Origin: an uncultured Eubacterium sp.
Lineage (GTDB): Bacteria > Bacillota_A > Clostridia > Lachnospirales > Lachnospiraceae
Length of the DNA: 16,152 nt
NCBI GenBank assembly: GCA_910589045.1
Contig: CAJUSH010000021.1
Span: 1-16,152 of the forward strand
Reading direction: 5' to 3'
In this document: positions 7,588 to 13,640 of the stretch, one piece after another
How positions within the stretch are numbered: position 1 is the first letter of the stretch
How the letters are laid out: each line of letters begins with the position of its first letter
Position numbers and translations under genes: made by a program
The notes under the pieces: generated by a model
What the model was told of the DNA's origin: nothing
Databases searched by the model: none
What the model saw: only the letters and a program-made list of their open reading frames with translations

Positions 7588-8092
7588 AAAGCTGGTCTAT
7601 AGTATTTGTTACCGCACCTGTGGCAATCCCTTCGATGCACAGGATCTCACACAGGAAACGTTCTTAGCGGTATACAAGCACCTCGGCACCTTCGACCGTC
7701 AGTATGAGCGGGCGTGGATTTGTCGCATTGCCAGCAATAAGGCAATTGATTATATAAAGAGCAAAAAGCGCCTGGAGGAGTGCAGGGAGCAGGAATTTTT
7801 CATTGAGATGGTGGATTGCGGAGACGGTCCGGAGGAAGCCTACATACAAAAGGAGACAAAGGAGCTGGTTTTATCTGTCTGCAGCCAGCTGAAGAGTCCC
7901 TACCGCGAGGTGGCATACGAGCATTTCTATCTCGAAAAGCCGATGCCGCAGATCGCCAGGGAGCAGCAAACAAATCTGAAAACGGTCCAGACGCGTGTGT
8001 ATCGGGCGCGCGCCCAGATACGAAAGCTTCTGGAAGGTCAAAGCAACAAAACGAGAAGCATCCGGGCTGTTAGGAAAGGAGGAGACGCATGA
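7532..8092 (+). CDS. RNA polymerase sigma-70 family (ECF-like) factor, start codon anomalous
   Basis: The open frame runs from 7511 to TGA 8090-8092. It encodes region 2 (YEKLVYSICYRTCGNPFDAQ, then DLTQETFLAVYKHL, and RAWICRIASNKAIDYIKSKK, the promoter-melting and -10 recognition part) and region 4 (SPYREVAYEHFYLEKPMPQI, then helix-turn-helix LKTVQTRVYRARAQIRKLL, for -35 recognition). This is a complete two-domain ECF-type sigma factor of about 180 residues. No ATG, GTG or TTG occurs in frame before 7808, which would remove all of region 2. The start given is the ATC at 7532 (reading IERELELEQYF), six bases after a GGAGGGG ribosome site; this is tentative. The stop overlaps the anti-sigma ATG (ATGA), so the two are probably co-translated and kept in balance. 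Confidence 0.8.
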   Translation: MERELELEQYFLYLLQQYEKLVYSICYRTCGNPFDAQDLTQETFLAVYKHLGTFDRQYERAWICRIASNKAIDYIKSKKRLEECREQEFFIEMVDCGDGPEEAYIQKETKELVLSVCSQLKSPYREVAYEHFYLEKPMPQIAREQQTNLKTVQTRVYRARAQIRKLLEGQSNKTRSIRAVRKGGDA

Positions 8093-8466
8093 CAACACAA
8101 TTACAGATGATTCATTTGACGGAAGCGGATTTTGAGAGATGGGATCGGGGCGTTCTTTCCTCCGGGGAGACGGAACTGTTCCTGGCACATACGGCGAGCT
8201 GTGCCTGCTGCGGTGACGCATGGTTTGCGCATATGAGCCGGGCACCGGAGCTTTTGCAGGAGCCGCCCGCTTATCTTGCGGACGAAATTTTACAGCGCGT
8301 CCGCCAGCCGGACGTGGTCGTCGCGCAGCGGGCGCATACAACATCAAAGAAAATGCAGTTGTTTTTGTATAGCTTAAAGGTAAGTATGGCGCTGGCGGCG
8401 TCCATCTATATGATCTTCGCGATGGATACCTCGACGCTGGATCTGATTATGAATATATTCAATTAG
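8089..8466 (+). CDS. Zinc-finger-type anti-sigma factor, single membrane span
   Basis: The 125 residues carry His34-x3-Cys38-x2-Cys41 (HTASCACC), the HX3CX2C signature of zinc-associated anti-sigma domains, in the N-terminal cytoplasmic half. A single membrane span covers about 92-112. Only some 13 residues remain outside, far shorter than usual. It should bind and silence the sigma factor encoded just upstream, with which it overlaps by four bases. With almost no outside domain, the release signal probably comes through the membrane, by zinc or thiol chemistry at the HCC site (a fourth cysteine, Cys40, is adjacent), or through the two membrane proteins that follow. The last point is inference. 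Confidence 0.82.
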   Translation: MTTQLQMIHLTEADFERWDRGVLSSGETELFLAHTASCACCGDAWFAHMSRAPELLQEPPAYLADEILQRVRQPDVVVAQRAHTTSKKMQLFLYSLKVSMALAASIYMIFAMDTSTLDLIMNIFN

Positions 8467-8569
8467 GAGGAAGGCAAAATGCGAAGCATTTTTTATGAAT
8501 GCCTTCCGACGACATGCCCGTGAATATGTATGAGCGGGCGATACTTTGAAATAGGAGGAAGGCAAAATG
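8464..8569 (+). repeat. Duplicated ribosome-site-plus-ATG block with competing hairpin
   Basis: The 18-base sequence TAGGAGGAAGGCAAAATG occurs at 8464-8481 and again at 8552-8569; the second copy supplies the ribosome site and ATG of the TM2-like gene. Between them TGCCTTCC (8500-8507) is complementary to GGAAGGCA in either copy. With the first copy it closes a hairpin, extended by AAATGC (8477-8482) / GCATTT (8486-8491) around a GAA loop, with an eight-base bulge at 8492-8499. With the second copy (8557-8564) it would cover the TM2 ribosome site. This is the layout of a two-state translation control element. Confidence 0.5.
8479..8523 (+). CDS. Very short ORF using the first copy of the duplicated start block
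   Basis: The first copy of the repeated ribosome site and ATG opens 14 codons (MRSIFYECLPTTCP) and stops at 8521-8523. It has the same ribosome site and spacing as the real gene 88 bases later, so it is probably translated if the hairpin opens. It may be a leader peptide or just the remains of a duplication. No family is recognisable. Confidence 0.35.
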   Translation: MRSIFYECLPTTCP

Positions 8570-9241
8570 ACGAGAAAGAAAAATGGGTTTTGGACATTGA
8601 TATTTTCGCTGATCCCGGGGGCCGGCGAGATGTATCTTGGATTTATGAAGCGGGGCGTGAGCCTGATGAGTATTTGTCTGATGTGGATTGCGTTCTGCGC
8701 ATGGACCGGTTTTGAGGTGGGGCTGTTTATCGTTCCGGTTATCTGGTTTTACAGCTTTTTCCATGTACACAACCTAAATTCTCTTCCGGACGAAGAGTTT
8801 TACCAGCAGGAGGATTATTACATGCTCTTCCATATAGACGAGATCGTGGGAATCGACAGATGGGAGCGGGGCAAGGTCAAATTTATCGCGTCCGTCCTGA
8901 TTTTTGTCGGCGGTTATACGATTGTGAGCACGATGTGGCATACCTTCTGGGGTCTCGTGCCGGAATGGGCGTATGATTATCTGTCTGTGGTCCGGTATAA
9001 CGTTCCGCGCATCGTAATTTCAGTCATCCTTATTGCATTCGGCATTTACCTGATCCGTGGAAAAAAGGAAAAGCTCGACGAGGAGCCTGAGGTCGTTTTT
9101 TCCGCATCGGGGGGGGATGTCCAGGAGAAAACGGATGCATTTTTTGATCGGAAGTGTGCGTCCCAAACAGATAAAATGCCTCAGGCAAAGCCGGAGGTGA
9201 TCATCCTTGGGAGCACTGCGGACGAAAAAAAGGAGGGGTAG
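8567..9241 (+). CDS. TM2-like membrane protein, function unknown
   Basis: The 224 residues start with a charged stretch and then a TM2-type hairpin: IFSLIPGAGEMYLGFMKRG (about 12-30), the glycine-rich turn typical of TM2 domains, between two hydrophobic segments, plus a third segment near 49-64. A hydrophilic loop (70-102) follows, then spans at about 104-122 and 147-164, and a charged cytoplasmic tail (165-224) with no recognisable domain. It is third in the sigma operon. AGGAGGAAGG lies just upstream of ATG 8567 and is part of the duplicated block. Its place after an anti-sigma factor suggests a sensing or envelope role, which is inference. Confidence 0.72.
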   Translation: MTRKKNGFWTLIFSLIPGAGEMYLGFMKRGVSLMSICLMWIAFCAWTGFEVGLFIVPVIWFYSFFHVHNLNSLPDEEFYQQEDYYMLFHIDEIVGIDRWERGKVKFIASVLIFVGGYTIVSTMWHTFWGLVPEWAYDYLSVVRYNVPRIVISVILIAFGIYLIRGKKEKLDEEPEVVFSASGGDVQEKTDAFFDRKCASQTDKMPQAKPEVIILGSTADEKKEG

Positions 9242-9242
9242 C

Positions 9243-9560
9243 ATGAAGACAACAAGACGTGTGGGCAGCCTGACCTGCGGCATTGCCATGGTGGGCTTTG
9301 GAATTCTCTTTCTTTTGAATACGCTGTTTCATGTAATAAATTATACGGAGATCTTTTCCCTGTGGCCGCTGCTTCTCATCTGCATGGGTGCGGAGCTGCT
9401 CCTCACAAACTTAAAATACGGTGATACCGAGCGATTCCAGCTTGTGTATGATAAGGGCGCGCTTGTGCTGCTGATTCTGGTAACGCTTTTCTCGATCGGG
9501 ATGGGGATCACGGATTACTGTATGCAGTATGCACTGGAATACGGATATATATATTTATAA
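9243..9560 (+). CDS. Small membrane protein, LiaI/DUF5668-like
   Basis: The 105 residues have three hydrophobic segments (about 9-30, 38-55 and 70-90). The middle part, LWPLLLICMGAELLL, is typical of the LiaI-LiaF-like transmembrane region (DUF5668 type). ATG 9243 has GGAGGGG upstream and begins one base after the stop of the TM2-like gene, so translation is coupled; an ATG at 9207 lies inside the preceding gene and has no ribosome site. In Bacillus, Lia proteins respond to cell envelope stress. That parallel, with the sigma/anti-sigma pair, suggests an envelope-stress operon, but no function is proven for this protein. Confidence 0.7.
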   Translation: MKTTRRVGSLTCGIAMVGFGILFLLNTLFHVINYTEIFSLWPLLLICMGAELLLTNLKYGDTERFQLVYDKGALVLLILVTLFSIGMGITDYCMQYALEYGYIYL

Positions 9561-9570
9561 AAATGAGCGG

Positions 9571-9599
9571 TTGACTTTTCCGCGGAATTGCGCTAATGT
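9571..9599 (+). promoter_or_regulatory. Possible promoter of the MATE-holA genes
   Basis: -35 TTGACT (9571-9576), 17-base spacer and a poor -10 TAATGT (9594-9599). The -35 is good and the spacing ideal, but the -10 matches only half the consensus. The 71-base gap and the lack of any terminator-like hairpin also allow readthrough from the sigma operon. Confidence 0.35.
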
Positions 9600-9631
9600 A
9601 ACCTTTAGACGTTTTTGAGGAGGCGCGTGAC

Positions 9632-11002
9632 GTGGAAAAGAAAAAATACGAAATTGACATGGTGAACGGCCCCATTTTGCATAAAATGCTGCTGTTCACC
9701 ATTCCTTTAATGTGCTCAAGTATCCTTCAGCTGCTATTCAACGCGGCGGATATCGTTGTTGTGGGGCGGTTTGCCGGGGATAACTCCCTGGCGGCGGTAG
9801 GAAGCAACAGCTCGCTGATCAACCTGATGACAAACGTGTTTATGGGGCTGTCCGTCGGCGGAAATGTGCTGGCGGCGCGCGATTTTGGCGCGGGCAGTGA
9901 GGAGGAGCTTTCAAAAACCGTACATACTGCCATGCTTTTAAGTATTTTAAGCGGTATCATCCTGACGGTTGCGGGTGTGATTTTTGCGCCCCAGCTTCTT
10001 ATTATAATGAATACCCCGGAAAATATCCTGCCGCTGGCGGCGCTGTATCTGCGCATCTATTTTATCGGTATGACCGCGATGATGCTCTATAATTTCGGGA
10101 GCGCGCTGCTGCGCTCCATCGGGGATACCAAGCGGCCCCTGTATTATCTGATGACGGCGGGTATCATCAATGTTGTTTTAAATCTGATCTTTGTTGTAAA
10201 GCTGCAGATGGACGTTGCGGGCGTGGCGCTGGCTACCGTGATTTCCCAGTGCATTTCCGCGCTGCTTGTGGTTCGGTGCATGATGAAGGAGCAGGGCGGT
10301 ATCCGTCTGGTTCCGAAAAAGCTTCGGATTCATAAGGATAAGTTCAGGCAGATTGTGCGCGTAGGTCTTCCTGCGGGTTTTCAGGGCATGGTATTTTCTC
10401 TTTCAAATGTTGTGATTCAGTCCTCCGTCAATATTTTCGGTGAGATCGTCGTTGCGGGCAATTCGGCGGCGATGAATCTGGAGGGCTTTGTGTATGTGGC
10501 GATGAACGCGTTCCATCAGGCGGCGATCTCCTTCACGAGCCAGAACATGGGTGCGGGAAAAAGGGAGCGGATCGGAAGGATTCTGCTCATTGCCGAGGGG
10601 TGTGTGATTGTGACCGGGGCCAGCCTGGGCTGGCTCATGTATGGCTTCGGGCGTCCGCTGCTGCACATTTACACGGACAGCCCGGCTGTGGTGGAGGCGG
10701 GCATGGTGCGCATGACGATCATTCTGCTGCCGTATGCCCTCTGCGGCATGATGGACGTGGCAGTGGGCGTGCTGCGGGGCATCGGCTTTTCGCTGGCGCC
10801 CATGGTGATCTCGCTGCTTGGCGCCTGCGGGCTTCGGCTGGTGTGGATCGCGACGGTTTTTCAGGTTCCGCAGCTGCACCACATTTCCACGGTTTACATT
10901 TCCTATCCAATTACCTGGGCGGTGACCTTGCTCGCACAGCTTTTGCTCTATTTTTATGCACAGAAAAGATTAAAGGAATCCATCGGTTATGCGAACAATT
11001 GA
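9632..11002 (+). CDS. MATE family multidrug/toxin efflux transporter
   Basis: The 456-residue length and about twelve membrane spans in two similar halves are standard for MATE exporters. The first half opens with FTIPLMCSSILQLLFNAADI followed by VVVGRFAGDNSLAAVG, a MATE signature. The second half repeats the pattern around VGLPAGFQGMVFSLSNVVIQ with NIFGEIVVAGNSAA. It exchanges Na+ or H+ for cationic drugs or metabolites across the cytoplasmic membrane; the substrate is not predictable. The start is GTG with GAGGAGG (9617-9623) eight bases upstream. The end overlaps holA by 14 bases, so the two share a transcript. Confidence 0.93.
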   Translation: MEKKKYEIDMVNGPILHKMLLFTIPLMCSSILQLLFNAADIVVVGRFAGDNSLAAVGSNSSLINLMTNVFMGLSVGGNVLAARDFGAGSEEELSKTVHTAMLLSILSGIILTVAGVIFAPQLLIIMNTPENILPLAALYLRIYFIGMTAMMLYNFGSALLRSIGDTKRPLYYLMTAGIINVVLNLIFVVKLQMDVAGVALATVISQCISALLVVRCMMKEQGGIRLVPKKLRIHKDKFRQIVRVGLPAGFQGMVFSLSNVVIQSSVNIFGEIVVAGNSAAMNLEGFVYVAMNAFHQAAISFTSQNMGAGKRERIGRILLIAEGCVIVTGASLGWLMYGFGRPLLHIYTDSPAVVEAGMVRMTIILLPYALCGMMDVAVGVLRGIGFSLAPMVISLLGACGLRLVWIATVFQVPQLHHISTVYISYPITWAVTLLAQLLLYFYAQKRLKESIGYANN

Positions 11003-11981
11003 CGAGGATATTAAAAACAACAGCTTTCAGAGGGCCTACCTGCTCTACGGCGGGGAGGCTTATCTGAAAAAGCAGTATAAGGATAAGCTGAAAAAGGCGC
11101 TGACAGCAGAGGGCGATACGATGAACGCGGCTTTTTTCCAGGGGAAGGAGACGAATCCGAAGGAGCTGATCGACCTTGCGGAGACGATGCCGTTTTTTGC
11201 GGAGCATCGTCTGATTGCAGTGGAGGATTCCGGCTTTTTTAAGGGCGGGGCGGAGGAGCTGGCAGAGTATCTGGCGCAGGTTCCGGAGACGACGACCTTT
11301 GTTTTTACGGAGACCGAGGTGGAAAAGCGCAGCCGCATGTATAAGGCGCTGAAGGCAAACGGGCGCATCGTGGAGTTTGCGGTGCAGAATCAGGAGCTTT
11401 TGACCCGCTGGCTGCTGGGACGGCTGAAGCGGGAGGGAAAAAACATTACCCGCGCGGCGATGGAGGAGTTTTTTCAGCGGGTTGGGACGGACATGGGTAC
11501 ACTGGACCGCGAGATGGAAAAGCTCATCTGCTATTGTATGGACCGGGATGTGATTGAGCTTGCCGATGTGGAGGAGATCTGCCCGCAGGCGGTGACCAAC
11601 AAGGTGTTTGACATGGTGGGAGCAATCGTCGAATGCCGCAGGAAGGCGGCGCTCGAGCTCTACGATGATCTGCTGGCGCTCAGGGAGCCGCCCATGCGGA
11701 TTCTGTTTCTTATTATGCGCCAGTATAATATTCTGCTGCAGCTCAAGGATCTGAAGCGGCGGGGCATGAAAAACAGCGACATGGCAAAGGAGGCGGGTAT
11801 CCCGGCCTTTGCGGTGAGCCGCTCCCTAGGTCAGGCGTCACGCCTTTCCGTGGGCAGCATCAAAAGGATTTTGAGCTATGGCGTTGAGATGGAGGAGGCG
11901 GTGAAAACCGGGCAGATGAACGAGCAGATTGCGGTGGAGCTGGTTATTATGGAAGCGAGCCGGGAGCGGGAGTATCGCTAG
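10989..11981 (+). CDS. holA: DNA polymerase III subunit delta
   Basis: The 330 residues match the family length. The N-terminal part reads YLLYGGEAYLKKQYKDKLKK, then LAETMPFFAEHRLIAVEDSG and TTFVFTETEVEKRSRMYKAL, the degenerate AAA+ fold of the delta subunit. The middle (GTDMGTLDREMEKL) and the C-terminal collar domain (PPMRILFLIMRQYNILLQLK) follow. Delta opens the beta sliding clamp for loading at the replication fork. ATG 10989 lies inside the end of the MATE gene, with AAAGGA 11 bases upstream, so it depends on that gene's transcript unless an internal promoter exists. The position opposite rpsT and before gpr matches the arrangement in Bacillus subtilis (yqeN-rpsT-gpr). Confidence 0.95.
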   Translation: MRTIDEDIKNNSFQRAYLLYGGEAYLKKQYKDKLKKALTAEGDTMNAAFFQGKETNPKELIDLAETMPFFAEHRLIAVEDSGFFKGGAEELAEYLAQVPETTTFVFTETEVEKRSRMYKALKANGRIVEFAVQNQELLTRWLLGRLKREGKNITRAAMEEFFQRVGTDMGTLDREMEKLICYCMDRDVIELADVEEICPQAVTNKVFDMVGAIVECRRKAALELYDDLLALREPPMRILFLIMRQYNILLQLKDLKRRGMKNSDMAKEAGIPAFAVSRSLGQASRLSVGSIKRILSYGVEMEEAVKTGQMNEQIAVELVIMEASREREYR

Positions 11982-12073
11982 TGACCTGCTCCGGGCAGGT
12001 GTCCATGCACGCAAAGCTGTATTTTTGAAAGCCTTCTTTTTCGTATCCGCAGAGGATAAGCGTATTTTGACAT
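11978..12073 (-). CDS. Possible 31-residue basic peptide gene or remnant
   Basis: ATG 12073 has AGGAG about ten bases upstream and reads 31 codons of a basic peptide (MSKYAYPLRIRKRRLSKIQL...). It lies downstream of the rpsT terminator on the same strand and ends inside the last codons of holA. The frame next to it is also open and looks slightly more protein-like (ILCGYEKEGFQKYSFACMDT), so this may be the worn remains of a larger gene. No family recognised. Confidence 0.25.
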   Translation of the reverse strand: MSKYAYPLRIRKRRLSKIQLCVHGHLPGAGH

Positions 12074-12100
12074 AATTAAAAACTCCTGATAAAACCGCAC

Positions 12101-12132
12101 AAAAAAATCCAGCCGGGGTGAATTGGCTGGAT
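12101..12132 (-). terminator. rho-independent terminator of rpsT
   Basis: On the minus strand ATCCAGCC (12132-12125) and GGCTGGAT (12114-12107) form an eight-base-pair stem with a ten-base loop, followed by six to seven T (12107-12101). It begins 46 bases after the rpsT stop. On the plus strand the same stem is followed only by GTTTCTGT, so it could end holA transcripts weakly. Confidence 0.85.
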
Positions 12133-12177
12133 GTTTCTGTGGGTTAATAAAATGATAAATGGTCATTTTTGTCTTTT

Positions 12178-12441
12178 TTATGCCATCTTGTTGACAGCCT
12201 TTGTCAGACGGGAAATCTTTCTGGAAGAAGCATTTTTATGATAAACGCCTTTGGTGGTAGCCTTGCTGATCTCGCCGATGGCAGCCTTTAAAGCTTCGCC
12301 TGCAGCAGCCTGATCCTTTGCAGCGATAGCAGCGTCAACCTTTTTGATGGATGTCTTAACCTTAGAGCGAATGGCCTTGTTTCTGGCGGCCTTTTTTTCG
12401 TTTACAAGAATTCTCTTCTTAGCAGATTTAATGTTTGCCAA
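12178..12441 (-). CDS. rpsT: 30S ribosomal protein S20
   Basis: The 87 residues have S20's typical beginning (ANIKSAKKRILVNEKKAARN) and end (GVYHKNASSRKISRLTKAVN), lysine- and alanine-rich helices that bind 16S rRNA in the small ribosomal subunit. The start is TTG (12441-12439), with GGAGG nine bases upstream; an upstream in-frame ATG at 12537 would add 32 unrelated residues, has no ribosome site and sits at the transcription start. A TTG start is also known for rpsT of E. coli, where it takes part in feedback control. Single-gene transcript with its own promoter and terminator. Confidence 0.97.
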   Translation of the reverse strand: MANIKSAKKRILVNEKKAARNKAIRSKVKTSIKKVDAAIAAKDQAAAGEALKAAIGEISKATTKGVYHKNASSRKISRLTKAVNKMA

Positions 12442-12545
12442 AACCGTACACCTCCGTTTTCCTGAATTTATTCTTTTATACTTATTTTCATCTGTTGCTG
12501 CATCAGAGCCGGACACGGACGTATCTGATGTATACACACTTAGTA

Positions 12546-12574
12546 ATGATAACGATTTCGATTCGTTCTGTCAA
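12546..12574 (-). promoter_or_regulatory. Strong promoter of rpsT
   Basis: Minus-strand perfect -35 TTGACA (12574-12569), 17-base spacer and -10 TATCAT (12551-12546). Transcription would begin near 12539, giving a leader of about 98 bases before the TTG start. That is long for a single ribosomal protein gene and leaves room for feedback control, although no clear hairpin was recognised in it. Confidence 0.75.
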
Positions 12575-12629
12575 TACATAAAAAGCGTATTTTTGCAAAA
12601 AATAGGTACAAAAAAAACGGAGGATGGTT

Positions 12630-13568
12630 ATGTACGAGATCAGAACGGACCTGGCGCTGGAGACGCGGGAAAAATACGAGGCGGACAATGTAGAGATCAA
12701 GGGCGTGCGCCTGGAAAAGGAACGCAAGTGCGACGATATCCTCATTACCACCATGGTGATCGAGACGGAGAACGGCGCCCGCAGCATGGGACGGCCCCGT
12801 GGCAATTACATTACGATCGAGGCGGCGAGCATGGATGACGAGAACGAGGAGTACCACCGTATCATCAGCGAGCAGCTGGCGCACATTATCAGGCGCCTGG
12901 CGCCTGAGGGGGAGCAGCTCTCGGCGCTCGTGGTGGGGCTTGGCAACCGGGAGGTGACGTCGGACTCCCTGGGGCCGAAGGTGGCGGATCAGCTGTTTAT
13001 CACCCGGCATATGATGCGGGAGTTCGGTATGGATGTGTTCGGGAAAAAGCAAAAGCAGGTGAGTGCCGTGGTGCCGGGCGTGATGGCGCAGACCGGAATG
13101 GAGAGCAGTGAGATTATCCGCGGGATTTTGCAGGAGACGAAACCGGACTATGTGATCGCGGTGGACGCGCTGGCAGCCCGCAGCACGAAGCGGTTAAACC
13201 GCACAATTCAGATCACGGATACCGGCATCCATCCCGGCTCCGGTGTCGGAAACCACCGGCATCCCCTGACGAAGGAGGCGCTGGGGATTCCGGTGCTGGC
13301 GATCGGTATCCCGACGGTGGTGGACGCGGCCACCATCGTGAACGATACGATGAACAATCTGCTGGACGCGCTTTCAGAGCACAGCCCCTACGGCACGATG
13401 AAAAACTCGTACCGCTCCCTGGACGAGGTGGAGCAGTACGAGCTGGTGCGGGAGCTGCTTGCGCCGCATCTGAATACCCTCTATGTGACCGCGAAGGATA
13501 TTGACGCGTCGGTCAACCGCCTGAGCCATACAATCTCCGAGGCGATCAATCTGGCGTTTCAGGAGTGA
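12630..13568 (+). CDS. gpr: Germination protease GPR
   Basis: The 312 residues match the spore protease that degrades small acid-soluble DNA-binding proteins (SASPs) during germination. Seen: near the N-terminus IRTDLALE, the SASP-like sequence where the precursor cuts itself; SMGRPRGNYITIE (52-64); GLGNREVTSDSLGPKV with Asp112; and VDALAARS with Asp179. The two aspartates match those proposed to be essential in Bacillus GPR. The enzyme is made in the forespore as an inactive zymogen. ATG 12630 is chosen because GGAGG (12619-12623) is six bases upstream; an ATG at 12624 is only one base from it. No convincing sigma-G promoter was found in the space shared with rpsT. spoIIP, its usual neighbour, is absent here. 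Confidence 0.96.
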   Translation: MYEIRTDLALETREKYEADNVEIKGVRLEKERKCDDILITTMVIETENGARSMGRPRGNYITIEAASMDDENEEYHRIISEQLAHIIRRLAPEGEQLSALVVGLGNREVTSDSLGPKVADQLFITRHMMREFGMDVFGKKQKQVSAVVPGVMAQTGMESSEIIRGILQETKPDYVIAVDALAARSTKRLNRTIQITDTGIHPGSGVGNHRHPLTKEALGIPVLAIGIPTVVDAATIVNDTMNNLLDALSEHSPYGTMKNSYRSLDEVEQYELVRELLAPHLNTLYVTAKDIDASVNRLSHTISEAINLAFQE

Positions 13569-13594
13569 CGGGGCATCCCGCGCGCCGCGACCGA

Positions 13595-13613
13595 AAAGCT
13601 TTGCAGAAGCTTT
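13595..13613. other. Hairpin between gpr and the convergent kinase gene
   Basis: AAAGCTT (13595-13601) and AAGCTTT (13607-13613) form a seven-base-pair stem with loop TGCAG, in the short gap between the stops of two converging genes. There is no T run directly after it on either strand, so it may be a weak terminator at best. An outer pairing GGCATC (13572-13577) / GATGCC (13619-13624), followed by GGGTTTT, could add stability. Confidence 0.3.
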
Positions 13614-13640
13614 ACGACGATGCCGGGTTTTGAAATGGTT

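Noticed and set aside
11984..12000. Terminator directly after holA
   Set aside because: ACCTGC/GCAGGT forms a short stem with a five-base loop, but no T run follows.
12442..12537. N-terminal extension of S20 from ATG 12537
   Set aside because: The ATG is at the predicted transcription start, has no ribosome site, and S20 proteins begin at the ANIKSAKKR region.
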